DNA of 34,760 bases from Terriglobia bacterium (GTDB lineage Bacteria > Acidobacteriota > Terriglobia > Terriglobales > Acidobacteriaceae), in contig JAIQFF010000039.1 in the NCBI GenBank assembly GCA_020073395.1, positions 1-34,760 on the forward strand, in the 5' to 3' direction. Position 1 is the first letter of the stretch. Each line of letters begins with the position of its first letter. This document shows positions 22,595 through 30,891 of this stretch, piece after piece. Made by a program: the position numbers and the translations under genes. The notes beneath the pieces were generated by a model. That model was not told where the DNA came from. It ran no database searches and saw nothing but the letters and a program-made list of their open reading frames with translations.

Positions 22595-24289
22595 TTATGA
22601 AAGCTCCAGTTCAATTTTCTTGGCAGCCGGGTCCAGCTTGGTAATCCGAAACTTGCGAATCTGTCCCGCGCGGACGGCCTCGGGCTTGGACTCGCTGACT
22701 GCGACGCCACCCTTCCAGTGTGCCTTGAGCTTCGAACTCAGCGCTGACAAGTCTGGCTTCGCCGCCAAAACCGCCGTCTCAACCACTTCCTTCGCCGGAC
22801 TGCCGGCGCCCATTCTGCAGATCGCGTTGATGCCGTCGCCCAGTTCAACCCGGGCCTGCCCGTCCGATACTTCGCCCATGCGTCCGGTGACCACATCGCC
22901 TTCTTTGTGTTCCGCAATGTATTCATCCAAGCCGGTGGGGACGAGTTGCTTCATGCCCAGCCTGAGCAGCCGCTTTGCCGTGTCCACGGTGAGCACCTGT
23001 GCCTTTGCCAGTTGCCCAACCTTCAGCACGTCCTGGGGATATTCGATACGCTTTTCGGCGCTGATATCGCTGACATGAATCATGCCTTCGATGCCTTCGG
23101 CAAGCTGCACGAATGCGCCGAACTTGGTGAGGCTGGTGACCGGGCCTTCAATCACGGTGCCCACGGCAAAACTCTGCGCCACGTTCGCCCATGGATCTCC
23201 CAGGGCCTGCTTGAGGCCGAGAGAAATGCGGTGTTCCGCCTGGTTTACTCCGAGAACCACGACTTCGACAGTCTCGCCCGGTTTTACCACGTCGCTGGCA
23301 ATTCGGACCTTCTTGGCCCACGACATTTCCGAAACGTGAATCAAGCCTTCAATTCCGGGCTCCAGTTCTACGAAGGCCCCGAACTCGAGCACGCGCGTAA
23401 CCGTGCCCCGCACGCGCTCGCCGAGTTTGTACTTTTGCGCGACCGAGTCCCAGGGGTCGCGCTGAAGCTGTTTCATGCCCAGTGAAATGCGCCGCTTTTC
23501 GGGATCGACTTTGAGCACCCGGGCTTCGATCTGCTGGCCCAGCGAGAGCACGTCTGCGGGTTTGTTGATGCGGCTCCAGGCAATCTCGCCAACGTGCAGC
23601 AAGCCGTCCACGCCGCCCAGATCGATGAAAGCGCCGTAGTCGGTGAGGCTGCGGACTGTGCCGCGTACGGTTTCTCCTTCACGGATCTCGGAGTAGCGAC
23701 GCTCCTTCCCAATGCGCTCTTCTTCTTCGGCGAGGGCGCGCCGGTCAACCACCACATCTTCCTCGGTCGCATCGAGCTTGATAATGCGGCAGCGAATCTC
23801 CTGGCCAACCAGCTTCTCCATTTCGGCAGCGTCGCGGACTCCGCTACGTGACGCCGGCATGAAAGCCCGCACCCCTACATCCACGCTGAAGCCGCCCTTG
23901 ATGACGGCTGTGACCGTGCCCACAATCGTCGCCTTGTCGGCGAAGGCCTGTTCCAGCGACGACCAGTCCGTGGGCTGCGCAATCTTCTGGCGGGAGAGTT
24001 CGTAGTATCCTTCCGGGTCGCGACCCTTCACCGACACTGGCAGCTTATCGCCAGGTTTGACGCTCTCGCCCGCGCTTTGGAACACCGCCAGCGGCATGAT
24101 GCCTTCAGTCTTGAAACCAATATCAAAGAAGACGGATTCGCTGGAAACGGCAATCACCGTGGCTTCCAGCTGCTTGCCGCCGTCTTCCTTCTTGCGGGAA
24201 TGGCTCTTCTCGTACTGGGAGAGGATGTCTTCGAAAGACTCTCTGGATTCGGCGACGGGATTGGACTCTGAAGGGTTTGGATTCGACAT
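22595..24289 (-). CDS. rpsA: 30S ribosomal protein S1
   Basis: The 564-aa product is a six-S1-domain protein, the normal size for bacterial S1, which binds mRNA leaders at the 30S subunit. Domains run at about 41-104, 120-187, 206-275, 292-362, 378-448 and 465-563. Domains 3-5 show the canonical GTV-x-GAF-V-(E)GLIHVSE pattern followed by RRISLGMKQL-type ends. Domain 6 is degenerate and interrupted by a roughly 35-residue insertion, as in many non-proteobacterial S1 proteins. No Shine-Dalgarno is evident before the ATG, which is usual for S1. TATCCT (24325-24330 on the minus strand) could be a -10 box. The 95-bp gap to the next gene upstream should hold its promoter. Confidence 0.95.
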   Translation of the reverse strand: MSNPNPSESNPVAESRESFEDILSQYEKSHSRKKEDGGKQLEATVIAVSSESVFFDIGFKTEGIMPLAVFQSAGESVKPGDKLPVSVKGRDPEGYYELSRQKIAQPTDWSSLEQAFADKATIVGTVTAVIKGGFSVDVGVRAFMPASRSGVRDAAEMEKLVGQEIRCRIIKLDATEEDVVVDRRALAEEEERIGKERRYSEIREGETVRGTVRSLTDYGAFIDLGGVDGLLHVGEIAWSRINKPADVLSLGQQIEARVLKVDPEKRRISLGMKQLQRDPWDSVAQKYKLGERVRGTVTRVLEFGAFVELEPGIEGLIHVSEMSWAKKVRIASDVVKPGETVEVVVLGVNQAEHRISLGLKQALGDPWANVAQSFAVGTVIEGPVTSLTKFGAFVQLAEGIEGMIHVSDISAEKRIEYPQDVLKVGQLAKAQVLTVDTAKRLLRLGMKQLVPTGLDEYIAEHKEGDVVTGRMGEVSDGQARVELGDGINAICRMGAGSPAKEVVETAVLAAKPDLSALSSKLKAHWKGGVAVSESKPEAVRAGQIRKFRITKLDPAAKKIELELS

Positions 24290-24384
24290 GAGAGATCACG
24301 GACTCGCTATGAATACTGATTAGGATAGCATTCTGCGTCGGTAAACGCTGGGTGGCGGAAACCGGAGAGCAGGCAGTGAATGGC

Positions 24385-25296
24385 CTAGCCAGCGGAAAAA
24401 TGGCTTCGCCCCAGCTCTTCAATCTTGGGAAAGGACCAGGCGGCGATGGGCGTGCACTCCGGCGGGTCCAGACCGGTCTGGATCGCCTTCAGCAATATTT
24501 CGAGAGCTACGCCCGCTGTCGGTGGCGAAACCACAGTCGCAGTCAGCAGGCCCCGTCGGACCCACTCCTGTCCCGTCTTGGCTACACCGTCGCAACCGGT
24601 GAACGGTACCTTCAGCCACTGCTCGCGTTCCCGGGCGCCTGGTACTTCCTCAAAGGCCTTCCTTGCGCCCATGGCCATGGCATCGTTCTGGCACCCGACC
24701 AGGCGAATATCCAGCTTCCGGGATGTACTCAGCGACAGCCAGGACTTGATGGCATGATGTCCGCTGCGCTCCGTCCAGTCCCCTTTGAGCACCTTTATTT
24801 CCAGGCCGGCGGGTTTGGTGGAAAGCATGCCTTTGGTGCGGAGCGCGGCAGCACCACCGCCGCTGGAAGGCCCTTCGATATACAAGATGTTGCCCTGCTT
24901 TACCAGGGCTGCAAACTGTCTGGCCTGAATTCTGCCCACTTCCACCTGATCGGCGGCGACGCAGAAGACTGGAGCGTGTCGAGCCCGGCGCAGCTCGGAA
25001 ATATATTCAGGTTGACGATTCAGAATCCCCCAGCCTATGCCAGCCGCGACGGCCGCTTTTGCCACCTGGATCATTTCGGTGCCGACCGGCTCCACGATGA
25101 TCGCATCAGGACGCTGTGCCGTGTTCTGGATAATCTTGACCAACAGCTGGGTTTGGTTGACGGCGTCATTGTCGGCGTAAACAATCTGGATTTTTGCGCC
25201 GAGCCGGGCAGCAGTCTGCGTAGCCGAGGCCGCTTGCTCGGCCTGGTAATCATTGTCACTCGTGATGAGCGCAACAACTACGTTAAGGTCGGTCAT
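24385..25296 (-). CDS. Sugar-binding-protein-like (periplasmic-binding-protein fold) without signal peptide
   Basis: The 303-aa protein has the fold of type-I periplasmic sugar-binding proteins (RbsB/Peripla_BP_4): VVVALITSDNDYQAEQAAS at the N-terminus, DAIIVEPVGTEMIQVAKAAVAAGI (about 64-87) and LVGCQNDAMAMGARKAF (about 199-215). It starts directly at the first beta-strand. No signal peptide, no helix-turn-helix and no ABC permease or ATPase genes are nearby, so it is neither a standard transporter component nor a LacI regulator. It may be a cytosolic sugar sensor. No clear ribosome site precedes the ATG at 25296. An in-frame upstream start encoding a lost leader would have to run through the repeat at 25416-25525. 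Confidence 0.75.
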   Translation of the reverse strand: MTDLNVVVALITSDNDYQAEQAASATQTAARLGAKIQIVYADNDAVNQTQLLVKIIQNTAQRPDAIIVEPVGTEMIQVAKAAVAAGIGWGILNRQPEYISELRRARHAPVFCVAADQVEVGRIQARQFAALVKQGNILYIEGPSSGGGAAALRTKGMLSTKPAGLEIKVLKGDWTERSGHHAIKSWLSLSTSRKLDIRLVGCQNDAMAMGARKAFEEVPGAREREQWLKVPFTGCDGVAKTGQEWVRRGLLTATVVSPPTAGVALEILLKAIQTGLDPPECTPIAAWSFPKIEELGRSHFSAG

Positions 25297-25415
25297 CGAA
25301 GTGGAGGCATGGGTGAACCATCCAATGCTTGTAATTTAGCCATCGCGGTACTGGTTGTCGATTGCACAATCAGATTCACCTTCCGAGCTGTCCCGGAATT
25401 GCCCGAGAGCACCCA

Positions 25416-25525
25416 GTGTGGGTCGGACACTCCTGTCCGACCCCGTTTGACTTTGCTTTTCGGTGTCGGATCCCAACTGAGCAAATCCAAGTCAAAAGCG
25501 TCGGACAGGAGTGTTCGACCCACAC
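25416..25525. repeat. Inverted repeat of the GTGGGTCGGACACTCC type
   Basis: The 25-nt arm at 25416-25440 is matched by an inverted arm at 25501-25525 with one mismatch. The left arm itself contains the small palindrome TCGGACA-CTCC-TGTCCGA (25423-25440). It lies in the divergent gap between the sugar-binding-type gene and the esterase, and ends about 20 bp before a TATAGT box (25546-25551) that could serve the esterase. Confidence 0.78.
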
Positions 25526-25560
25526 CGGCGAAGCGCCCCGCACGGTATAGTATTTGCGCC

Positions 25561-26895
25561 ATGTGGAAACGTGCTCTGCTATTGCTTTGCTTTATTGCTC
25601 CCGCTATCGCGGCGGAAAAGATGACCGCGCCTCAACTGATCGATCTGGCGAAGTCCCACAATGCGAGCCTGCGAGACACGATCACAGCCAGCTTCGATGC
25701 CAAAGACCTGAAGGAAGGGACCGCCTGGGCTGGCCATGGCCCGGACTTCTTCTTTGCCACGCAGGCGCCCTCACAGCCGTCCCTCGTCATTGACGATTTT
25801 CCCGGGCCCCAAATGCAGCATCTTGCCGGCTCGGATATTTGGTATGCCGCGGCGCAAATCGAGCCTGTGGGCAGGTTGCACTCGTTCCACTACATGATCG
25901 ACGGGACGGCGTTTGGAGGGAAACTGGATTTGCCGGCGTTCGGTCCTCTTTCCTATCCGCAGCCCGGGGTTCCACCGGGCACGCTGTCCGAAAAGATCGA
26001 ACACACCAGCAAGATATATGACGGCATGAAGAGTGAATATTGGATTTACGTGCCCGCACAATATGATCCGAAGACCCCGGCGGCGCTGATGGTTTTTCAG
26101 GACGGCGGCGGATACATCCACCGGGACGGCAACAATCCAGCTCTCAATGTCCTCGATAATCTGATTGCTCAAAAAAAGATCCCGGTGATGATTGCCGTGT
26201 TCATTAATCCCGGAGACGTCACTGACTCACCCGGCACCCCAACCTACAATTTCGTGAAGGCATACTCGGACAAGTGGCACCGCACCCTAAAGGATTCGAT
26301 GCGCAGTGCGCTGTACGACACGGTGAGCGACCGCTATCCGCGTTTTTTGCGGGATGAGGTTCTGGCCGATGTCCAGGCGCGCTACAACGTCCGCAAAGAC
26401 GCTTACAGCTGGGCGATCACCGGCCTGTCGTCGGGCGGTATCTGCTCCTTCAATGCGGCTTGGCAGATGCCGGACCGCTTCAGTCGCGTGATCTCCTGGA
26501 TTGGCAGCTTCACCAGCATCCAGTGGAAGGAAGACCCCGGCGTGCCGGACGGGGGGCAAGACTATCCTGAAAAAGTTTTGCGAGAATCCCGGCGCAATCT
26601 TCGGGTATGGCTGCAGGACGGGTCCGAGGACCAGGAGAATGACCGATACGGAAGCTGGCCGTTGGCCAATATCCGCCTGGCCAACGCCCTGAAGCTGAAG
26701 AGCTATGACTTTCACCTCAGTTTTGGCAAGGGCACGCACAACTCCGGCCAGGGTGCGGCTGAGTTTCCGGAAGAGATGATCTGGCTGTGGCGGGACTATG
26801 ACCCTGCCAGGACAGAACAGACATACGAGATGGAACCGTCGGAGAAGACCAAGCCGCTGTTCCGAGTGTCGATTACAAACCGCAATCATGACTAG
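25561..26895 (+). CDS. Secreted alpha/beta-hydrolase, enterochelin-esterase/CE1-like
   Basis: The 444-aa protein begins with a signal peptide (MWKRALLLLCFIAPAIAA). An N-terminal beta-sandwich (about 60-125, E-set/CBM48-like as in Fes-type esterases) is followed by an esterase D/CE1-like domain. It carries YWIYVPAQYDPKTPAALMVFQDG (about 160-182), the nucleophile elbow GLSSGG (S290), an acidic residue in LQDGSED (D353 or D357) and H393 in GKGTHNSG. The family hydrolyses esters such as feruloyl or acetyl groups on polysaccharides, or siderophore esters; the substrate is unknown. The frame stays open far upstream to 24352 across the opposite gene, but the ATG at 25561 is the only start giving a signal peptide. 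Confidence 0.85.
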   Translation: MWKRALLLLCFIAPAIAAEKMTAPQLIDLAKSHNASLRDTITASFDAKDLKEGTAWAGHGPDFFFATQAPSQPSLVIDDFPGPQMQHLAGSDIWYAAAQIEPVGRLHSFHYMIDGTAFGGKLDLPAFGPLSYPQPGVPPGTLSEKIEHTSKIYDGMKSEYWIYVPAQYDPKTPAALMVFQDGGGYIHRDGNNPALNVLDNLIAQKKIPVMIAVFINPGDVTDSPGTPTYNFVKAYSDKWHRTLKDSMRSALYDTVSDRYPRFLRDEVLADVQARYNVRKDAYSWAITGLSSGGICSFNAAWQMPDRFSRVISWIGSFTSIQWKEDPGVPDGGQDYPEKVLRESRRNLRVWLQDGSEDQENDRYGSWPLANIRLANALKLKSYDFHLSFGKGTHNSGQGAAEFPEEMIWLWRDYDPARTEQTYEMEPSEKTKPLFRVSITNRNHD

Positions 26896-26916
26896 CGGAC
26901 GATGTCCCGTCCTGCC

Positions 26917-28185
26917 TTACGGGAGCCCACCCGGGCTGGTGAGGCGGTCGGCTTTCTGCTTTTCCTCTGCCGCCTGCGCCGGACGGCTGGTCAGGGTGTA
27001 GATTTCCGCCATCCAGCGATGCGGTTCGGCCTCCTGAGGCCGCAGCGACGACGCTTCTTCCAGATAGTGCAACGAATCAGCATACTGCCCCGCGCTCTTG
27101 CTCTTTTGCGCGAGTCCGAAGGTTGTGACATAGAGCAGGTTCGCAGTTTCGGGGTCCTGTGGATTGAGTTGATGCGCATGATGCAAGGCTTGATATGCCG
27201 GAAGATCCTGACCCAGTTTTGCCAGGATGGCCCCATAGAGCGAGGTCAACTGAAATAGATCGGGCCAGCGCTTGACGGAATTTGCCAGGACTTCCCGGGC
27301 GGGTTCAAACTGATTCAACCGATAGTAGGTCAGGGCGAGGTTGTATTGCATCTGCGGCGACTGCGGAGCCAGTTCCGCGGCCCTCCGCAAGGGCTTTAGC
27401 GCTGCTTGCAGGTCTCCGTACTGGCCGTAGATTGTGCCCAACTCGGTGAGTTTGTCCGCGTCGTCGGGATCATAAAGTTTTTCGCAGACGGTACGGGCCT
27501 CCTCGCGGAGACCCTGATCGAACTTCTGTCTGCATTCCATCCTCAACCGGCTCTGGTTGGCATCGCGTCGGCGCAACTCTTCCGACAGCGCCAGGGTTTT
27601 CGTCGCTTCCTGCTCGCGTCCTTGTTTGCGATAGACCAATCCGAGCTGATAGGGGACCCGGGCATCTCGCGGAGTCAGGCGCGAAGCTGCCTTTAGCCAC
27701 TTTTCGGCGGCCGCTAGATTGCCTTGCTTGAAGTAGGCGTAGCCAAGATAGTAGGCCGTGTCGGGGAAGGGCGGTTTGGCTACGGCCTGGGTCAGGTTCC
27801 GGATCGCGCCGGGATACTGGTGATCGTCCAGGTCGAGTCGTCCCAGGTAGTAGAAGACGTTGGGATGATCTCCGACCTCGCGGCGCACGAGTTCAAACTC
27901 GTGACGGGCTTCATCGGATTTATGCAGCTCGAAGAGCGCTACCGCCAGGGGAAATCGCGCCCTGAGGCTCACCCCTGGATCGGCTGCGAGGGCGGCGCGG
28001 AACTCGGCGACGGCGGCATCGTAGCGGTCTTGCTTAAGATCGTCGTAGCCCTTGCCCAGATGGGCTTCCGGAGTATCGGGCGCGGCGGGCGCGTTTTCCT
28101 GGGACACTGCCTTGACCACCCCCAGAGAGAACAGGGTCAGAGCGGCCAAGAGCAGGGTCCGTGAATGGAGGGTTGGAGCACTCAT
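26917..28185 (-). CDS. Exported TPR-repeat protein
   Basis: The 422-aa product has a signal peptide (about residues 9-28) followed by about nine TPR units covering 40-415, for example GKGYDDLKQDRYDAAVAEFR, YYLGYAYFKQGNLAAAEKWL and YNLALTYYRLNQFEPAREVL. There is no other catalytic domain, so it is a protein-interaction scaffold in the periplasm or at the cell surface. TPR proteins of this type often occur with FG-GAP/CRTAC1-type proteins in Acidobacteriota, and one is encoded at 32548, though five genes away. It ends 21 bp from the convergent esterase gene. Confidence 0.85.
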   Translation of the reverse strand: MSAPTLHSRTLLLAALTLFSLGVVKAVSQENAPAAPDTPEAHLGKGYDDLKQDRYDAAVAEFRAALAADPGVSLRARFPLAVALFELHKSDEARHEFELVRREVGDHPNVFYYLGRLDLDDHQYPGAIRNLTQAVAKPPFPDTAYYLGYAYFKQGNLAAAEKWLKAASRLTPRDARVPYQLGLVYRKQGREQEATKTLALSEELRRRDANQSRLRMECRQKFDQGLREEARTVCEKLYDPDDADKLTELGTIYGQYGDLQAALKPLRRAAELAPQSPQMQYNLALTYYRLNQFEPAREVLANSVKRWPDLFQLTSLYGAILAKLGQDLPAYQALHHAHQLNPQDPETANLLYVTTFGLAQKSKSAGQYADSLHYLEEASSLRPQEAEPHRWMAEIYTLTSRPAQAAEEKQKADRLTSPGGLP

Positions 28186-28275
28186 GGCAAGAGCAGGATC
28201 ATTATATGTGCGGGCGTCCCGCGCGTGTGCCGGTCTGACGGAGCGCTGGTAGGGAGATTCTCGGCCTAGACCATT

Positions 28276-28312
28276 GTCGAGCTTCGCTCGACCGCACGAG
28301 CGAGGACGCTCG
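28276..28312. repeat. REP-like double hairpin
   Basis: GTCGAGC-TTC-GCTCGAC (28276-28292) is the exact reverse complement of the hairpin at 9788-9804 and is followed by CGAGCG-AGGA-CGCTCG (28297-28312). It lies 4 bp from the stop of the DUF455-like gene, upstream of the TPR gene on the same strand, and could terminate transcription between them. Confidence 0.72.
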
Positions 28313-28315
28313 CGC

Positions 28316-29632
28316 CTACATTGTTTGGCGTGCTTTCGCCATCAGGGCGCTTGCGACTCTCTTGATGCCCGCTACTTCATCCGGCGTGGCCGTGCTCACG
28401 TAATCGCCGACCAGCTTCTCACAACGTTCTCGTACCTGATCGTAGGCTGCGGGGTCCTGGCCGCGGACCGCGAGCAGTTCTTTGAGCCAGTGTTTGCCGT
28501 AGCCGGCGTGCATGGTTTCGTCCGCCCAGTCGAAATCCATGTCGTGCTCGCTCAGCGCGTCGCCATAGGCGTGAAAGAGTTGCGCGCGGGCCGGCTTGTG
28601 GCGGATGTTTTTGGTTTCGAAAAAATAGAGCATGCCCAGGCGGTAGATCGGATCCTGGCCGGAGCCGCTCTCGTAAATGTAGGTCCCCAGTGGAATTTCT
28701 GCGGGATTGAGACTCCACGCTATCAGTCGCTCGTAGCCCATACGGCAGTGGCGCGATTCGTCATAGGTCCAGCGCGCGGCATTGTGGATCCACTCCCAGG
28801 GCAGGATGTCGGCGAAGGCGCTCAACATCACGCCGCCGTTTTCGATGGCCCAAACTTCATTCAGGTGACTGATGGCCGAGCGCAGCTGCAGTTGCATCCC
28901 TTCGCCGTAGGGATAAGAGGGATCGACCACGTCCGGCCAGTAGAAGCGGCACGGCCAAAAGCGCATGTCGCGCGCGGGCCGGTCGGGAATGTTATAGGCC
29001 TTGGCTCCCGGCAAAGGACCTGCAATAGCCGAGGATGAGGACGGCCCAACGCCAACCCCGCCCACGTCAGAAAGCCGTTTCGCGATCGTCTGCGCCCAGG
29101 CCAGCGCACCCTCGCGTAACTCGGGATTGCTGGCGAGCGCGGACTCTCCCCATTGCTCGAAGGCGGTGATCTGCTCCGACTTTTCAGCCAGCGCCACTGA
29201 CAGAAAGCGATGAGTGGGTCCGTCGGCGATGGCATCAGACGCTGCAAGATACGCTTGAAAGGAATCGCGCAGCGCCGGCAGGAGTATTCTGCCAATGCTC
29301 AACAGGAAAGCCGGAACCGACGGGGAATCTTTGACGGCGCTGAAAAGCTCGATCAGGGCGTGGTCAGCCCCTTGCTCTTCCAGCAGGCGGCTGGGGAAGC
29401 GCAGCTCAAAGACGCGGTTCCGCAGGGCGTCTGCGGTTTCCGAGCTCTGCCAGATGAAGCGAGCGAGGGCGGTCTTGATGTCAAGAGGAGCGATTGCAGG
29501 AATCCACGACGCTTCGCTTACCAGAAGCGAGCGTTCGCAAAAGAAAAAGCGCTTGAGGATCTGCGCAGTGTCGAAGCGCATCCATCGCGCCCTGGGCTGA
29601 GGGCTTGACAGGAACTCGGAAGTCTGTGACAT
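28316..29632 (-). CDS. DUF455-like ferritin-fold (putative di-iron) protein
   Basis: The 438-aa cytosolic protein has two ExxH motifs, YDESRHCRMG (E292, H295) and ADETMHAGYGKHWL (E372, H375), and upstream acidic partners in LNEVWAIENG (E259) and YFFETKNIRHKP (E339). This is the four-helix di-iron pattern of ferritin-like proteins and resembles DUF455 (DEARHF ... EARGLDVTP ... DEIxHVxxG). The first 190 residues are helical and not recognised, making the protein longer than typical DUF455 members (about 250-280 aa). The function is not known; an oxygenase or hydroxylase activity, as in MiaE relatives, is possible but unsupported. No operon partner is evident; RhaT lies 164 bp upstream. Confidence 0.68.
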   Translation of the reverse strand: MSQTSEFLSSPQPRARWMRFDTAQILKRFFFCERSLLVSEASWIPAIAPLDIKTALARFIWQSSETADALRNRVFELRFPSRLLEEQGADHALIELFSAVKDSPSVPAFLLSIGRILLPALRDSFQAYLAASDAIADGPTHRFLSVALAEKSEQITAFEQWGESALASNPELREGALAWAQTIAKRLSDVGGVGVGPSSSSAIAGPLPGAKAYNIPDRPARDMRFWPCRFYWPDVVDPSYPYGEGMQLQLRSAISHLNEVWAIENGGVMLSAFADILPWEWIHNAARWTYDESRHCRMGYERLIAWSLNPAEIPLGTYIYESGSGQDPIYRLGMLYFFETKNIRHKPARAQLFHAYGDALSEHDMDFDWADETMHAGYGKHWLKELLAVRGQDPAAYDQVRERCEKLVGDYVSTATPDEVAGIKRVASALMAKARQTM

Positions 29633-29689
29633 GGCTCCCTTCTTTTTCTAGCCGATCACTGGCCTCGTCATAACTTCACACCGACAGCG

Positions 29690-29730
29690 CTAACCGCGGA
29701 GGACACAGACGACGCGGAGGCGGCACGGAT
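29690..29730. repeat. Degenerate CCGCGGAGGACACAG-type repeat
   Basis: AACCGCGGAGGACACAGACG followed by a second ACGCGGAGGCGGCACGG unit resembles a diverged direct-repeat version of the GCAAAGGACGC elements elsewhere in the window. It lies in the 164-bp gap between rhaT and the DUF455-like gene, where no gene is seen. Confidence 0.45.
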
Positions 29731-29796
29731 TCGTCTGATTTCGAAATGCTCCCCGCGGCTGTCCCATTCTAAGGCTTGATTCCTGTCAACGCGAGG

Positions 29797-30810
29797 TCAG
29801 AACGAATTGCTCAGCGCTACCGTGATCACCGCCACGATCAGGACCAGCAACCCCTGGTTCAGCCGCCGGCGAGCCAAGGCGGGTGCGCCCTGCCACTCGC
29901 CTCGCCACAAGCCCCAGAGGTTCCCCATGACGATGGAGAGAGAAATAAACAGAGGCCAGCCTGCGACCGCACCCCAGCGTCCGAGCCGCGCGGCGCCAGC
30001 ACCGTACAGATAAAAACTTCCAATCCACATCAAGGCCATGCCTGCGCTCAGGCCCAGGTTGCGCGGGGTTTCGCGGTTCCAATACTGGCCCAGCGTGCGC
30101 TTACTGATCATCAGGTATAGGCAATATGCCAGGTTCGCGACAAATCCCAGGGTAAAGAGCAGCGCCCAGACGGTATTGCCTGAAGAACCCGGTGCGATTC
30201 CCAGGGCCTCAGCGGCATTGATCACGTTTCCACCGAATGCCATCCCGACATTGGGCAGGCACGACAGGATGCCGGCGAGAACTGCGATCGTCAGGCCAAT
30301 CTTGAAAGCATTCGAAGGCGTCGCCAGGGACTTGCCTTCGGAAGGCGCTCTGCGCGAGCCTGCGATCGAGCACAACACGATGCCGAAGATCACCAGTGCA
30401 GTACCAGCGAGCAGCACCAGGCCTTTGGCTGTCAGAAGCGTTTGCGGGAAGAACAGCAGCAGCGGAATCAGCGCGCCCAGGCTGGCGATGAGTCCCATGA
30501 TGATGGGATAGCCCAGGGCCATGCCCAGCCGTTGCATCCCCAAGCCAAACAGGACGGCGCCCACTCCCCAGCCCAGCCCGAAAAGCGCCAGAACTGCGAG
30601 GTCTTTCGCAGGCGATGCAGAATACACCGCAAAAATATTGGGAACCAGCAGAAGTGTGATGATCCAGTTAAAGACAAACATGCCTAACAGCGAAAACGTT
30701 GCCCAGGTGTGCTCCCACGACCACTGTCGGACGAAGGTCATGGGGAGAACGAAAGTCCCCTGCAGCAGGGCCGCCAGCAGCACCAGAAGCAAGCCCATCA
30801 GCAGGGGCAT
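29797..30810 (-). CDS. rhaT: L-rhamnose/H+ symporter family transporter (RhaT-like)
   Basis: This 337-aa membrane protein has about ten helices and aligns along its length with E. coli RhaT (344 aa). Features kept include QWSWEHTWATFSL (about 29-41), LLLVPNIFAVYSA (about 53-65), FGLGWGVGAVLFGLGMQRLGMALG (about 77-100) and GNTVWALLFTLGFVANLAYC. RhaT imports L-rhamnose with a proton. No rhamnose isomerase, kinase or aldolase genes are in the window, so a related sugar is possible. GAGGG lies about 8 nt before the ATG. A DUF4440 gene and a ribokinase-family gene lie just upstream on the same strand, so uptake followed by phosphorylation of an unmodified sugar is plausible. Confidence 0.85.
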   Translation of the reverse strand: MPLLMGLLLVLLAALLQGTFVLPMTFVRQWSWEHTWATFSLLGMFVFNWIITLLLVPNIFAVYSASPAKDLAVLALFGLGWGVGAVLFGLGMQRLGMALGYPIIMGLIASLGALIPLLLFFPQTLLTAKGLVLLAGTALVIFGIVLCSIAGSRRAPSEGKSLATPSNAFKIGLTIAVLAGILSCLPNVGMAFGGNVINAAEALGIAPGSSGNTVWALLFTLGFVANLAYCLYLMISKRTLGQYWNRETPRNLGLSAGMALMWIGSFYLYGAGAARLGRWGAVAGWPLFISLSIVMGNLWGLWRGEWQGAPALARRRLNQGLLVLIVAVITVALSNSF

Positions 30811-30891
30811 AGGGGACCCTCGATCTTGCAGACTCCATACAGAGCTCGCAGCCAGCGTGAGCGCAAGCTGACCGGCCGCTGCCGAAATTCT

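Noticed and set aside
24352..25560. Upstream in-frame extension of the esterase (403 codons open before 25561)
   Set aside because: It is antisense to the sugar-binding-type gene and crosses the inverted repeat; the signal peptide and family homology begin at 25561.
25293..25562. 89-codon minus-strand frame whose stop overlaps the sugar-binding-type start as ATGA
   Set aside because: It is translated through both arms of the inverted repeat and has no ribosome site or family features; the overlap is probably chance.
2334..29730. GCAAAGGACGC-type clusters as a CRISPR array
   Set aside because: Units are inverted and dispersed, with no regular spacing or spacers of uniform length and no cas genes.
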